A stretch of 64,000 bases of DNA from Streptomyces sp. SJL17-4 (GCF_036826855.1 NZ_CP104578.1:4499501-4563500); one strand, 5' to 3'; numbered from the stretch's first letter, positions 42,784 to 51,484 are shown. Notes: a model not told the origin generated them from the sequence alone. Program-made: numbers and translations.

Positions 42784-43746
42784 TCAGGCGGTGGGCGTAC
42801 GGGTGAAGGAACGGCGGTACGACCGGGGCGGGACGCCGCGGCGGCGGACGAACTGGGCGCGGAGCACCGCCGCGCTGCCGAAGCCGACCGCGTGGGCGAC
42901 CTCCTCGACCGGCAGGTCCGTGGTCTCCAGGAGCTCCTCGGCCCGGCTCAGGCGCAGGGAGAGCAGCCACGCGTGCGGGGTGGTCCCCGTGGAGGCGGCG
43001 AACCGCCGGGCGAAGGAGCGGCGGCTCATCAGCGCCCTGCGGGCCAGCTCCGCGACGGGAAGCGGCTCGTGGAGATGCTCACGGGCCCAGGCGAGGACGT
43101 CGGTGAGCCGGTCGTCCCTGCTGTCCTCGGGTACGGGCGTGGCGAGGTACTGGGCCTGGCCGCCGTCCCGGTGGGAGGGGAGCACCAGGTCCCGGGCGAT
43201 GGCGTTGGCCGTGGTGGCCCCGTACTCCCGGCGCAGCAGGTGCAGGCAGAGGTCGAAGCCCGCGGCGGCGCCCGCGCCCGTGACGACGGTGCCCTGGTCG
43301 ACGTAGAGGGCGTCGGGTTCGACGGTGACGTCCGGGTGGCGTTCGGCCAGGAGCCCGGCGAACCGCCAGTGCGTGGTGGCCCGCCGCCCGTCGAGCAGCC
43401 CGGCCGCGGCGAGGGCGAACGCCCCGACGCAGTGGGCCGCGACGAGCGCCCCGCGCGCGTGGGCGGCGGTCAGCGCGTCGAGCACCGCGGGCGGCGGGGG
43501 AGTACGGAACTCCGCCCAGGGGAGGGCGATCACCAGGTCCGCGGCGGCCAGCCGGTCCAGGCCGTGCTCGACGACGAGGGGCAGACCGACGTCGGTACGG
43601 ACGTGCCCCGGCCGGTCGGTGCAGAGCGCGAAGTCGAAGAGCGGAAGTCCCCCGCCGCGCGCGTCGAACACCTCGGAGACGATGCCCGCGCCGAGCATGC
43701 CGACCCCGTGCGGGGCGTAGGCGGCGACGGTGACGAAGGGCGGCAT
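42784..43746 (-). CDS. GlxA-type AraC family regulator with DJ-1/PfpI-like domain
   Basis: A 320-residue regulator. Residues about 1-185 are a DJ-1/PfpI-like (class I glutamine amidotransferase) domain with the nucleophile-elbow-like LVAAHCVGAFALAAAGLLDG, which keeps the Cys. Residues about 215-310 are an AraC-type double helix-turn-helix (LARRALMSRRSFARRFAAST and VAHAVGFGSAAVLRAQFVRR). It is divergent from the MBL-fold gene, which is its probable target. Repeats lie in the promoter gap. Confidence 0.93.
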   Translation of the reverse strand: MPPFVTVAAYAPHGVGMLGAGIVSEVFDARGGGLPLFDFALCTDRPGHVRTDVGLPLVVEHGLDRLAAADLVIALPWAEFRTPPPPAVLDALTAAHARGALVAAHCVGAFALAAAGLLDGRRATTHWRFAGLLAERHPDVTVEPDALYVDQGTVVTGAGAAAGFDLCLHLLRREYGATTANAIARDLVLPSHRDGGQAQYLATPVPEDSRDDRLTDVLAWAREHLHEPLPVAELARRALMSRRSFARRFAASTGTTPHAWLLSLRLSRAEELLETTDLPVEEVAHAVGFGSAAVLRAQFVRRRGVPPRSYRRSFTRTPTA

Positions 43747-43756
43747 GGGCCGAGTC

Positions 43757-43832
43757 TGGCACGGGGGCCGGGAGTGGCACGGGGGCCGGGAGTGGTACCG
43801 AGGACGGCGGCAGCGGTGACGGCGGCAGCGGT
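43757..43832. repeat. Tandem arrays (18 bp x2, 15 bp x2) in a divergent promoter region
   Basis: TGGCACGGGGGCCGGGAG occurs twice without change (43757-43774, 43775-43792). GACGGCGGCAGCGGT occurs twice (43803-43817, 43818-43832). Both arrays lie between the divergent GlxA-type regulator and MBL genes. Confidence 0.9.
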
Positions 43833-43919
43833 GACTGCGGCACGGCGTTGGCACGATTCCCGCGATCGGTGGCAGTACGGCCACTCGTGAAGATCCGTAC
43901 CGCGCAGAAGACTTGGGGC

Positions 43920-44522
43920 ATGACGAACCACGACGACGCACCGAGCGCCCGCACCGCCACCTACACGATCCTGACCACCGGATACACGCTCTCCACGGGC
44001 CCAGGGGTCGCCGCCACGGTCTCGTACGTGCGGGACGGCGACCGCCATGTGATCGTCGACCCCGGCATGGTGGCGAGCCGCGAGCGGATCCTCGGCCCGC
44101 TCGCCGAACTCGGCCTGGGACCCGACGACATCACCGACGTGGTGCTCAGCCACCACCACCCCGACAACACCATGAACGTCGGCCTCTTCGGCCGGGCCCG
44201 CGTCCACGACCACAAGGCGATCTACCAGGACGACCAGTGGACCGACCGCGACGCGGAGGGCCACGAGCTGGCCCCGTCGCTGCGGCTGATCCGTACCCCC
44301 GGCCACAGCCCCGAGGACATCACCCTCCTCGCCGGCACCGGCGCGGGTGTCGTCGCCTTCGTGGGTGACCTGTGGTGGCGGCCGAACGGCCCGGTGGAGG
44401 ACCCGGTGGCCCCCGACCACACGGTCCTCAAGGACTCCCGCCTCCGCGTCCTGGCCGCGGCCGACGTGATCGTCCCGGGCCACGGCCCGGCGTTCCCGGC
44501 GGACGACACGGCGCCGCTGTAG
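43920..44522 (+). CDS. MBL-fold metallo-hydrolase with altered metal motif
   Basis: A 200-residue metallo-beta-lactamase-fold protein. The strand HVIVDPGMV and the metal motif VLSHHHPDNTMN are visible. Other ligands are RTPGHSPED, VAFVGDLWW and VIVPGHGPAF. In the family this motif is HxHxDH; here residue 83 is Asn instead of the second-site His (codon AAC). This could favour a single metal ion. The organisation resembles MBLAC1-like hydrolases. The ATG at 43920 gives the usual N-terminus. Confidence 0.88.
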   Translation: MTNHDDAPSARTATYTILTTGYTLSTGPGVAATVSYVRDGDRHVIVDPGMVASRERILGPLAELGLGPDDITDVVLSHHHPDNTMNVGLFGRARVHDHKAIYQDDQWTDRDAEGHELAPSLRLIRTPGHSPEDITLLAGTGAGVVAFVGDLWWRPNGPVEDPVAPDHTVLKDSRLRVLAAADVIVPGHGPAFPADDTAPL

Positions 44523-44541
44523 CCGCCTAGAATGGACTTCC

Positions 44542-44901
44542 ATGTCGAAGCCTGACGAGCTGCTCGTTGACATTGCCGCCACGGTGGAGTCCGGGCAGAG
44601 CAATCAGATGTCCATGACGGTGATCGTGGGGGGTGCGGTCCTCACCGGACGGCTGGCACCGGAAGCCCTGTGGCGACAGCGTGTGTCGGAGGTCCTGACG
44701 GACTCCGCCCGCCTGGGCGAGTTCTCCGGAGTCTTCAGCCCCTCCGAACGCGCCGACGGGCCACCCACCCACCTGCACTTCCACCTCGCCCGGATCCTCC
44801 AGGGCACGGTGGGCATCCCGGAGACCGGCGGCATGTACCGGGTCGCCCTCGAGGACGTCAGTGCCTGGACGGTGGGCGACTTCAGCTACTTCGACCACTG
44901 A
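44542..44901 (+). CDS. Hypothetical protein (weakly GvpU-like)
   Basis: A 119-residue soluble protein. The central strands SMTVIVGGAVLTGRLAPEALW and PPTHLHFHLARILQG followed by YRVALEDVSAWTVGDFSYF resemble gas-vesicle accessory GvpU or Sm-like beta barrels, but I am not sure. No gas vesicle gene is nearby. It follows the MBL gene by 19 bp and may be in the same transcript. Confidence 0.65.
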   Translation: MSKPDELLVDIAATVESGQSNQMSMTVIVGGAVLTGRLAPEALWRQRVSEVLTDSARLGEFSGVFSPSERADGPPTHLHFHLARILQGTVGIPETGGMYRVALEDVSAWTVGDFSYFDH

Positions 44902-44946
44902 CCGGTACGTCGGCCACAGAGCGCCGGTACTTCGGCCACTGACCGG

Positions 44947-45237
44947 TCAGAAGGTCGTCTCGGAGGGTGAGGACGAGGGCGAGGGCGAGGCCTGCTCCTC
45001 GGCGGTGACCGTGAGGCAGGTGAAGCCGAGCTTCGTCATGGCCCGCACGACCTCGCCGACGCTGAAGTCGCGGCGGTCCTGACGGGTGACGACCTCGCCG
45101 ACCTGCTTCACGGGGTACTGGCGCCGCCCGATGACGACGACGTCACCGATGGCGGGTTCGGGCTTGACGCCCTTCATGGATTCGAGCACGCCTGCTTTGG
45201 TCAGCTCGAAGGGGAAGCGGGCGATGACACAGCGCAT
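44947..45237 (-). CDS. Conserved small protein of the cold-shock locus
   Basis: A 96-residue protein starting MRCVIARFPFELTKAGVLES. It is conserved in Streptomyces next to cold-shock genes but has no known function. A VVVIGRRQYPVKQVGEVVTR strand block is followed by VRAMTKLGFTCLTV and a Ser/Pro-rich tail. AGGAG lies six bases before the ATG at 45237. It is downstream of the csp gene, separated by a strong stem-loop, so read-through probably sets its level. Confidence 0.82.
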   Translation of the reverse strand: MRCVIARFPFELTKAGVLESMKGVKPEPAIGDVVVIGRRQYPVKQVGEVVTRQDRRDFSVGEVVRAMTKLGFTCLTVTAEEQASPSPSSSPSETTF

Positions 45238-45340
45238 GGTGACTCCTGCGGAGAAGTGGTCCAGAAGGGGGGCCTGCCAGGGAAATTCCCGCAGCCGATG
45301 AGGGGTACTGAAGGGTACCGAGGTTCTCAGGGTTGCAAAG

Positions 45341-45377
45341 AGCTGAGGCCCGCACCCCAAAGGTGCGGGCCTCAGCT
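45341..45377. terminator. Perfect 16-bp stem-loop between csp and the downstream gene
   Basis: AGCTGAGGCCCGCACC (45341-45356) pairs perfectly with 45362-45377 around a CCAAA loop. It lies 33 bp after the csp stop and 104 bp before the start of the next gene on the same strand. It is likely a terminator or attenuator. Confidence 0.88.
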
Positions 45378-45409
45378 CGTCAGCTTGTGCTACGCGTCAG
45401 CGCCGGGTG

Positions 45410-45613
45410 TCAGGCGGGGACGATGTTCTCGGCGGTCGGGCCCTTCTGGCCCTGCGCGATGTCGAAGCTCACCTTCTGGCCTTCCTGCAGCTCACGGAAG
45501 CCGGAGGCGGCGATGTTCGAGTAGTGGGCGAAGACGTCGGGGCCGCCACCGTCCTGCTCGATGAAGCCGAAGCCCTTTTCCGAGTTGAACCACTTCACGG
45601 TGCCAGTCGCCAT
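45410..45613 (-). CDS. Cold shock protein (CspA family)
   Basis: A 67-residue single cold-shock domain that binds single-stranded RNA/DNA and unwinds RNA structure. RNP1 (KGFGFIEQD) and RNP2-like (DVFAHYSNI) motifs are intact. GGAGAA lies upstream of the ATG at 45613. It is nearly identical to the second cold-shock protein at the right end of the window, differing at only a few residues (such as [11 protein letters not shown] versus [11 protein letters not shown]). The leader is long. Confidence 0.97.
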   Translation of the reverse strand: MATGTVKWFNSEKGFGFIEQDGGGPDVFAHYSNIAASGFRELQEGQKVSFDIAQGQKGPTAENIVPA

Positions 45614-46049
45614 GCCAAATTCTCCTTCGGGGCAGTGCTCGGAGCTCACACTGTGTGTGCTCCGTGTCGCTGCGATGATCGCCCCGTCCGGAAAAAGCCC
45701 GGAAATGAAAAAGGGTGCCCAGCGCCGGAAAAACCGGAAGGGCACTCGTACGTTCGGGACCCACAACTGCAACTGATATCGACAGTAGCACGATGGGGCG
45801 GAGTGTGCCGGGTGAAGATTTCGCCCTGTCGCATCCCGTGTGTTTACATGACAAATTTTCACCGCGCGTAGCTTCGAATTCTCACGGGGCGATCGCAGCT
45901 ATTCGCCCGCGTGGGGCACGGGTCGGACGCGGGCCGGAGACGGGCCGAGCCCGTCCCGAGCCCGTCCCGGGGCGGGCGTCGACCGGGCGTCGAGCGGGCG
46001 TCGGGCGGGCGGGCGTCGGGCGGGCGTGGGCGGGTGTCGGGCGGGGGTG
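45614..46049. other. Gap with csp leader and degenerate 11-bp repeats, no gene
   Basis: No gene is supported here. The part next to csp is its promoter and leader, with CACACTGTG at 45647-45655 (34 bases upstream of the start codon), also present before the second csp gene. From about 45973 to 46046 the DNA is a degenerate array of CGGGCGTCGAC-like 11-mers (45973, 45984, 45995), then GGGCGGGCG-type units. A short AT-rich patch near 45850 may hold the promoter. Confidence 0.7.
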
Positions 46050-46505
46050 TCAGCCGGCGGCCTGCGCGATGAGCGCGGCGATCCGGGCCTCGTCGGCGGC
46101 CGTGAGCTCGGTCAGGGCGTAGCTGGTCGCCCACATGGTGCCGTCGTCGAGCTGGGCGAGGTCGCTGAAGCCGAGCGTGGCGTAGCGGCTCTTGAACTTC
46201 TGCGCGCTCTGGAAGAAGCAGACGACCTTGCCGTCCTTGGCGTACGCGGGCATCCCGTACCAGGTCTTCGGCGCCAGGCCCGGCGCGTGCTCCTTGACGA
46301 TCGCGTGGAGCCGCTCGGCGAGGACGCGGTCGGTGCCCGTCATCTCGGCGATCTTCGCCAGGACATCGGCCTCCCCGTCGGCCTTGGCCGAGCGCGAGCC
46401 GCGCCGCGTGGTGCTCTTGAGCTCCGTGGCGCGCTCCTTCATCGCGTCCCGCTCTTCCTCGGTGAAACCGTCGTACTTCTTGGCGGACGACCGCGTGTTC
46501 GACAT
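46050..46505 (-). CDS. DUF1801/iron-chaperone-like family protein
   Basis: A 151-residue cytoplasmic protein. A Lys/Arg/Ser-rich N-terminal helix (about 1-50) is followed by a DUF1801 (YdhG/frataxin-like) domain. Motifs are LHAIVKEHAPGLAPKTWYGMPAY, VVCFFQSAQKFKSRYATLGF and DDGTMWATSYAL. DUF1801 proteins are annotated as iron chaperones from a Bacillus member, but the role here is unproven. GAGAGGAA precedes the ATG at 46505. Repeat DNA lies on both sides. Confidence 0.85.
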   Translation of the reverse strand: MSNTRSSAKKYDGFTEEERDAMKERATELKSTTRRGSRSAKADGEADVLAKIAEMTGTDRVLAERLHAIVKEHAPGLAPKTWYGMPAYAKDGKVVCFFQSAQKFKSRYATLGFSDLAQLDDGTMWATSYALTELTAADEARIAALIAQAAG

Positions 46506-46532
46506 GACGGGGTTCCTCTCACAAGGCCGGCT

Positions 46533-46589
46533 GGGGATGGTGCGGAGATGGTGCGGGGATGGAGTGGGAGATGGCGCGGGAGATGGAGC
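46533..46589. repeat. Five tandem 11-12-bp repeats
   Basis: Units GGGGATGGTGC, GGAGATGGTGC, GGGGATGGAGT, then two 12-bp units (GGGAGATGGCGC, GGGAGATGGAGC). They occupy the gap between the DUF1801 start and the VOC stop. Confidence 0.85.
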
Positions 46590-46619
46590 TGAGGGAGGAG
46601 GGGGACTACCGCGTACGGG

Positions 46620-47249
46620 TCAGGACGCGGCGGCCACGGAAGCGGCCTCCCAGGTGAACCCGTCAGGGTCGGTGAAGGCGCCGGCGCCCTGACCGCCGAG
46701 CACGATCCGGTGGGACCCCTCGCCGTCGGCGGGGACGCCGACGTCCTTCGCGAGGGCGCGGCGCCCGTACAGGGCGAGCTTGACCGGGCTGCCCTCGGCG
46801 GCGGCGAACTCGACGTACTTGCGGCCGAAGCTCTTCCCGACGGTGAGGCCGTGCTCGACGTAGAACGTCCTGCTGGCGGCGACGTCCGTGGCTCCGACGA
46901 GGAGGACGAAGGAGTCGACGCGGCCGGTGGCCGGGCCGGTGTCCTTCTTGTTCGAGGTCGCGACCTTCCAGATGGTCCCGTCCGGGGCCTGGAAGACGCC
47001 GCCGTAGCCCCAGAAGGACTTCGACGCGGGCTTGAGCGAGGTGGCGCCGGCGGCGAGGGCCGCGTCGACGAAGTGCCGGACGTCGGCCGGCCGGTCCACC
47101 GTGAGGGAGAGCGAGAAGCCGCGGAAACCGGTGGTCGGCGCGTCGGTGGCCCGCAGGCGCACATGGGCGCCGAGACCGGAGGCGGTGTAGAAGCGGTCGG
47201 CGGCCGGGAGGTCGGCCACCTCGAGGGTGATGGAGGCGATGGCGTTCAT
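46620..47249 (-). CDS. VOC family protein, two-domain
   Basis: A 209-residue protein with two glyoxalase-like modules. Module 1 has SITLEVADLPAADRFYTASG and APDGTIWKVATS. Module 2 has SFVLLVGATDVAASRTFYVE and DPDGFTWEAAS. It lies downstream of an AraC-type regulator gene (five bases between stop and start) and another VOC gene, so the three probably form one operon. The activity (lyase, dioxygenase or binding protein) cannot be told. Metal residues are not obvious. Confidence 0.88.
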   Translation of the reverse strand: MNAIASITLEVADLPAADRFYTASGLGAHVRLRATDAPTTGFRGFSLSLTVDRPADVRHFVDAALAAGATSLKPASKSFWGYGGVFQAPDGTIWKVATSNKKDTGPATGRVDSFVLLVGATDVAASRTFYVEHGLTVGKSFGRKYVEFAAAEGSPVKLALYGRRALAKDVGVPADGEGSHRIVLGGQGAGAFTDPDGFTWEAASVAAAS

Positions 47250-47254
47250 GAGAC

Positions 47255-47719
<465 letters not shown>

Positions 47720-47732
47720 GGGGCGAATCCTT

Positions 47733-47796
47733 TCAGCGCAGTTCGCTGGATGCGTCGGCGCAGTCGTTGGACGCGTCAGCGCACTTGCTGGACGCG
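47733..47796. repeat. Three tandem 21-22-bp repeats across a stop codon
   Basis: Units of 22, 21 and 21 bp start at 47733, 47755 and 47776. The third begins with the VOC stop codon (reverse TCA), so the array runs from the gene end into the gap before the AraC gene. The 21-bp period is two helical turns. Confidence 0.85.
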
Positions 47797-48192
47797 GACG
47801 AGGTTGCCCGCGGGATCGCGGAAGGCGCAGTCGCGCACGCCGTACGGCTGGTCGGTCGGCTCCTGGACCACCTCGACGTCCCCCGCCTGCACCTTCTCGA
47901 AGGTGGCGTCGAGGTCGGGGGTGGCGAGCAGGATCCAGCCGTAGGTGCCCTTGGCCATCATCTCGGCGATGGTGCGCCGCTCGGCCTCGGTGACTCCCGG
48001 GTCGGCGCCGGGCGGCGCGAGCAGGATCGACGTACCGGGCTGTCCGACGGGTCCGACGGTGATCCACCGGGTCCTGCCCTGGCCGACGTCGCTGCGCACC
48101 TCGAAGCCGAGGGCGTCGCGGTAGAAGGCGAGGGAGGCGTCGGGATCCTCGTGCGGGAGGACGGTGGTGTGAATGGTGATGTCCATGTCCAC
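47776..48192 (-). CDS. VOC family protein
   Basis: A 138-residue glyoxalase-fold protein. ITIHTTVLPHEDPDASLAFYRD opens module 1 and PDLDATFEKVQAGDVEVVQE opens module 2, ending FRDPAGNLVRVQQVR. The first strand has His and the last strand is NLVRVQ, where metal-binding family members carry Glu, so metal binding is doubtful. It is the first gene of the VOC-AraC-VOC unit. The start is ATG at 48192 or 48186. Confidence 0.88.
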   Translation of the reverse strand: MDMDITIHTTVLPHEDPDASLAFYRDALGFEVRSDVGQGRTRWITVGPVGQPGTSILLAPPGADPGVTEAERRTIAEMMAKGTYGWILLATPDLDATFEKVQAGDVEVVQEPTDQPYGVRDCAFRDPAGNLVRVQQVR

Positions 48193-48343
48193 AAGCTAGT
48201 TGGGCCCGCACGCCACCGCTTCTCGATTCCTGACGAATGTGGCCGTAAGACCTCTGTCGGCCGATGGCTCTGGTACGGGGGCACGGACCGCACTTGAATG
48301 GGGGTACGCAGCAGGTGGGACCCGCGAGGAAGAGGCACGGACT

Positions 48344-48967
48344 GTGGCAGGCAGCAGCACGGGGAACGATCCGCGGCGGACGGGTGGGCGCCGGCGGCGG
48401 CTGCTGGTCGCCGGACTGGTGGCACTGACGCTGGTACTGGGCGCGGGGGTGTACTGGTTCCAGCCGTGGAAGCTGTGGCAGGACGACACGGTGCACGAGG
48501 CGTTCCCGACCGCGCCGGGGGCGTCGGGGGTGCCGGGGGCGTCGGAGGGCCCCGCGAACCCGGCGGACTCGGCCAACCCCGCAGACCCCGCCGCGCCCCC
48601 GGCTCCGGCCGACCCGAAGGCGGTCGCCCAGGGCGCCCTGATCAGCCACGAGCACACGACCACCGGTACGGCCAGGCTCGTCCGCCTCCCCGACGGCTCG
48701 CACGTCCTCCGCCTGGAGAACCTCGACACCAGCAACGGCCCCGACCTGCGCGTCTGGCTGACCGACGCACCGGTGAAGGAGGGCACGGCCGGCTGGCGGG
48801 TCTTCGACGACGGCAAGTACGTCAGCCTCGGCAAGCTCAAGGGCAACAAGGGCGACCAGAACTACACGGTCCCGGCCGGAGTGGACGTCGCCGACTACTC
48901 CAGCGTCGCCATCTGGTGCGACCGCTTCGACGTCTCCTTCGGCGCGGCGAAGCTCCTGGCGGTGTAG
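48344..48967 (+). CDS. DM13 domain membrane-anchored protein
   Basis: A 207-residue protein. A basic N-terminus (RRTGGRRRRLLVAGLVALTL) leads into one transmembrane helix, then a Pro/Ala/Asp spacer, then a DM13 domain. The domain has HEHTTTGTARLVRLPDGSHV, LENLDTSNGPDLRVWLTDAP and a terminal VAIWCDRFDVSFGAAKL with the conserved Cys. DM13 is thought to bind haem or act in redox. GTG at 48344 follows AAGAGG; an upstream open frame is not supported. It converges on the DUF6220 gene. Confidence 0.9.
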   Translation: MAGSSTGNDPRRTGGRRRRLLVAGLVALTLVLGAGVYWFQPWKLWQDDTVHEAFPTAPGASGVPGASEGPANPADSANPADPAAPPAPADPKAVAQGALISHEHTTTGTARLVRLPDGSHVLRLENLDTSNGPDLRVWLTDAPVKEGTAGWRVFDDGKYVSLGKLKGNKGDQNYTVPAGVDVADYSSVAIWCDRFDVSFGAAKLLAV

Positions 48968-48984
48968 CGCGGAAGGGAGTTCGT

Positions 48985-49452
48985 TCAGGCCGCCTCAGCC
49001 TCCGCCGCCGGACGCATCCGCTGGACCACGACCCGCCCCAGATCGAGCAGGCTCAGGCCGAACATCAGGACTCCCAGCGGGAAGTGAACCTCCATCACAT
49101 GGTTGACGCCCATCACTACTTGCAGGGTCCCGAGGACCAGGAATCCGGTCGCGTAGAGGACCGGCCGGGCCGGGGCGCCGCCCGGCCGCCACGCCAGGAC
49201 GGCGGCGATCAGGTACAGCATCGACATCGCGTACGTGCCCTTGGACCCGAAGTCGTGCACGGTCGCTCCGGCCTCTGAGGTCAGCGCCATTCCGGCGGTG
49301 ACGGCCTGGAAGAAGATGCTCGCCGTCTGCAGGGCGATCGAGACGCGCACGAACCCCGCGAACCGGCCGCCGCGACGCTCCTCCACCGCCGTCACCGTCA
49401 CCGTCGATGCCGCTGCTGCCGCCGCCGTCTCCGCTGTCGTCCGCGTGGCCAT
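48985..49452 (-). CDS. DUF6220 family membrane protein
   Basis: A 155-residue protein with an Ala/Thr-rich start and four hydrophobic helices (FVRVSIALQTASIFFQAVTA, GTYAMSMLYLIAAVLAW, VLYATGFLVLGTLQVVMG, VHFPLGVLMFGLSLLDLG). VRVSIALQTASIFFQAVTAG is the DUF6220 pattern. The ATG at 49452 is the most sensible start. It is divergent from the sigJ gene and may be part of its regulon (inference). Confidence 0.85.
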   Translation of the reverse strand: MATRTTAETAAAAAASTVTVTAVEERRGGRFAGFVRVSIALQTASIFFQAVTAGMALTSEAGATVHDFGSKGTYAMSMLYLIAAVLAWRPGGAPARPVLYATGFLVLGTLQVVMGVNHVMEVHFPLGVLMFGLSLLDLGRVVVQRMRPAAEAEAA

Positions 49453-49601
49453 GATGATCCCGTCCTTCCGCTGCCGGTCGCTCTCTCGACAGTCCGACGA
49501 CGCAGCCACCGAGAATGTGAGGCGCCGTACCGGGGTTACGGAGTGATGTGGGTCTCGCCGATCATGGCGAGCGCAGATCGAACGAGGGGGACACCATCAC
49601 C

Positions 49602-50546
49602 ATGAGCGGCAGCCGTACGGACCCAGAACGCGGGCTCGCGCCCGTCGCCGCCCGGCCCGAGGGCGAGTACCGGCAGTTGATCAACGTCGCCTACCGGCTG
49701 CTCGGCTCCCTGGCGGAGGCGGAGGACGCCGTCCAGGAGGCCTTCGCCCGGTGGTACGCCATGTCCGGCCGGCAGCAGGAGGCCATCGAGGCGCCCGGCG
49801 CCTGGCTGACGACGGTGGTCGGCCGTATCTGCCTGGACGTCCTCGGCTCGGCGCGGGCGCGGCGCGAGCGCTATGTGGGCGAATGGATCCCGGAGCCCCT
49901 GCCCGACACGGTGGAGTGGCTGAACGGCCTGCCGGGTGACGGCGGGACCGACCCCGCCGACCGGATCGCCCTCGACGAGTCGGTCGACATGGCCTTCCTC
50001 GTCGTCCTCGAATCCATGACCCCGGCCGAACGGGTCGCGTTCATCCTGCACGACGTGTTCCGGTACCCCTTCACCGAACTGGCCACGATCGTCGGCCGCA
50101 CACCCGCGGCGTGCCGGCAGCTCGCCTCGTCGGCCCGCCGGCGCGTCCGGGCGGCCCGGACGCCGGAGCTGCCGACCGGCGTGCAGGCGCGTGTCATCAA
50201 GGACTTCAAGCAGGCGTGGGAGGCCCAGGACATCGCGGCCCTCGTCGGTCTGCTCAACCCCGACGCCACGGTGGTCGTCGACGGCGGCGGCCTGGTCGGC
50301 GCGGCACTCCGCCCCATCACCGGTGCCGGGGAGATCGCCCGCTACATCGTCGCGATCGGCGACATGGCGCCCGGCATGACGCTCCAGGTCCGCTCGGTCA
50401 ACGGCCGCCCCGGCCTGGTGGCCCAACGGGGCGGTACGACCGTGACGGTGGCGGCGTTCGGCCTCGCGGACGACCGGATCACGCACATCTGGGCGGTCCG
50501 CAACCCGGAGAAGCTCCAGCCCTGGACGCCCTCAGCGGACGAGTGA
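49602..50546 (+). CDS. sigJ: ECF41-type RNA polymerase sigma factor (SigJ family)
   Basis: A 314-residue sigma factor. Region 2 (LINVAYRLLGSLAEAEDAVQEAFARW) and region 4 (LTPAERVAFILHDVFRYPF-like MTPAERVAF and ELATIVGRTPAACRQLASSA) are followed by a SnoaL-like C-terminal domain (about 190-310). That domain acts as a built-in regulator in ECF41 members, replacing an anti-sigma factor. GAGGGGG precedes the ATG at 49602. It is divergent from the DUF6220 gene, and its end overlaps the NIPSNAP gene end by 15 bp. Confidence 0.93.
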   Translation: MSGSRTDPERGLAPVAARPEGEYRQLINVAYRLLGSLAEAEDAVQEAFARWYAMSGRQQEAIEAPGAWLTTVVGRICLDVLGSARARRERYVGEWIPEPLPDTVEWLNGLPGDGGTDPADRIALDESVDMAFLVVLESMTPAERVAFILHDVFRYPFTELATIVGRTPAACRQLASSARRRVRAARTPELPTGVQARVIKDFKQAWEAQDIAALVGLLNPDATVVVDGGGLVGAALRPITGAGEIARYIVAIGDMAPGMTLQVRSVNGRPGLVAQRGGTTVTVAAFGLADDRITHIWAVRNPEKLQPWTPSADE

Positions 50547-51314
50547 GCGGGCGGTGGGCGTCAGGCGGAGGTGACGGGGGGCCGCCGACTGCCTCCGTTC
50601 GACGGCCGGGAGGATCTCGTCGCGTACGAGGGGGTGGTGGTCCGTCGCGTCGGCGAGGTGGCGGCGGTGTGCCTGCTCGTCCGGGTACGAGGTGATGACG
50701 GCGACCACGTTCTCTCCGGTGCGGACGGGGAGCCGGGGGAACGTGTTGTCCGCCGGCTCGGTGGCGAGTACGGCGAGGGGCGCGGGCCCCGTCTCCCGCA
50801 GCGCGGGGACGAGACGGTCGTGGATCAGCGCGGGGCCGTCCTCGTCGCCCGGCGGGAAGTGCCACAGGGATACGGCGACGAACCGCTTCGGTACGCCTCC
50901 CCGTTCCGGTGCGGCGCTGCCCTCCCGCCCACGTTCCGACGGGGACACCGCGAAGCCGCTCCCGGCGTCCGCGCCGACCGGCAGCGGCCGCAGCAGCAGG
51001 ACGTCGTCGGAATCGACCATGGTCGCGTTGGCCCGGGGGCCGTGTGCCGCCCAGACCGGCCCGCCGTAGAAGGCGGAGAGGGCCTCCCGCCGGGTCTCCA
51101 TGTCCGTGAAGCCGCGCAGCCAGACGAAGCGGTCGGGATCGTCGAGGTCCCGGAACTGACCGAGGACGAGCATCCCGGTCGCCTCCTGGGTCTCGACGAA
51201 CTCCCGGTCGAACAGCTCGATGAGCTCGTCCCGGCGGCCGGGCCGCAGGGTGTACTGGCGGAGCTCGATCACGGCGGGGTGGACGGCGGGGGCGATACGG
51301 GGAGTGCTGGGCAC
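50532..51314 (-). CDS. NIPSNAP family protein
   Basis: A 260-residue protein with two ferredoxin-like modules. VIELRQYTLRPGRRDELIELF and FREFVETQEATG-like segments begin the first, and FVAVSLWHFPPGDED the second. NIPSNAP-family proteins are dimeric alpha+beta barrels of mostly unknown function, often close to oxidoreductase genes. GTG at 51314 has AGGAG upstream. It is divergent from a WYL regulator, which may control it. Confidence 0.85.
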   Translation of the reverse strand: MPSTPRIAPAVHPAVIELRQYTLRPGRRDELIELFDREFVETQEATGMLVLGQFRDLDDPDRFVWLRGFTDMETRREALSAFYGGPVWAAHGPRANATMVDSDDVLLLRPLPVGADAGSGFAVSPSERGREGSAAPERGGVPKRFVAVSLWHFPPGDEDGPALIHDRLVPALRETGPAPLAVLATEPADNTFPRLPVRTGENVVAVITSYPDEQAHRRHLADATDHHPLVRDEILPAVERRQSAAPRHLRLTPTARSLVR

Positions 51315-51400
51315 GACGGGCTCCTGGGTGGTTGTTTCGAGCGGGCCGGACCGGACAGACGCTAGGGCCGGGGCGTGCCACCACCTGTCAGTGTTCTCGG

Positions 51401-51454
51401 TGGCTTCGGTGGCTTCGGTGGCTTCGGTGGCTTCGGTGGCTTCGGTGGTTTCGG
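51401..51454. repeat. Six tandem 9-bp repeats in a divergent promoter region
   Basis: TGGCTTCGG occurs five times without change (51401-51445) and once as TGGTTTCGG (51446-51454). It lies 31 bp before the WYL start and 86 bp from the NIPSNAP start. Confidence 0.92.
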
Positions 51455-51484
51455 TGCTTCGGGTGCCTGGAGCAGAATCCCCCC

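Noticed and set aside
44542..44901. Gas vesicle gene gvpU
   Set aside because: Similarity is weak and no other gvp gene is in the window, so I left it as hypothetical.
45614..46049. tRNA or other structured RNA gene
   Set aside because: No cloverleaf or conserved T-loop could be found. The GC-rich part is a tandem repeat.
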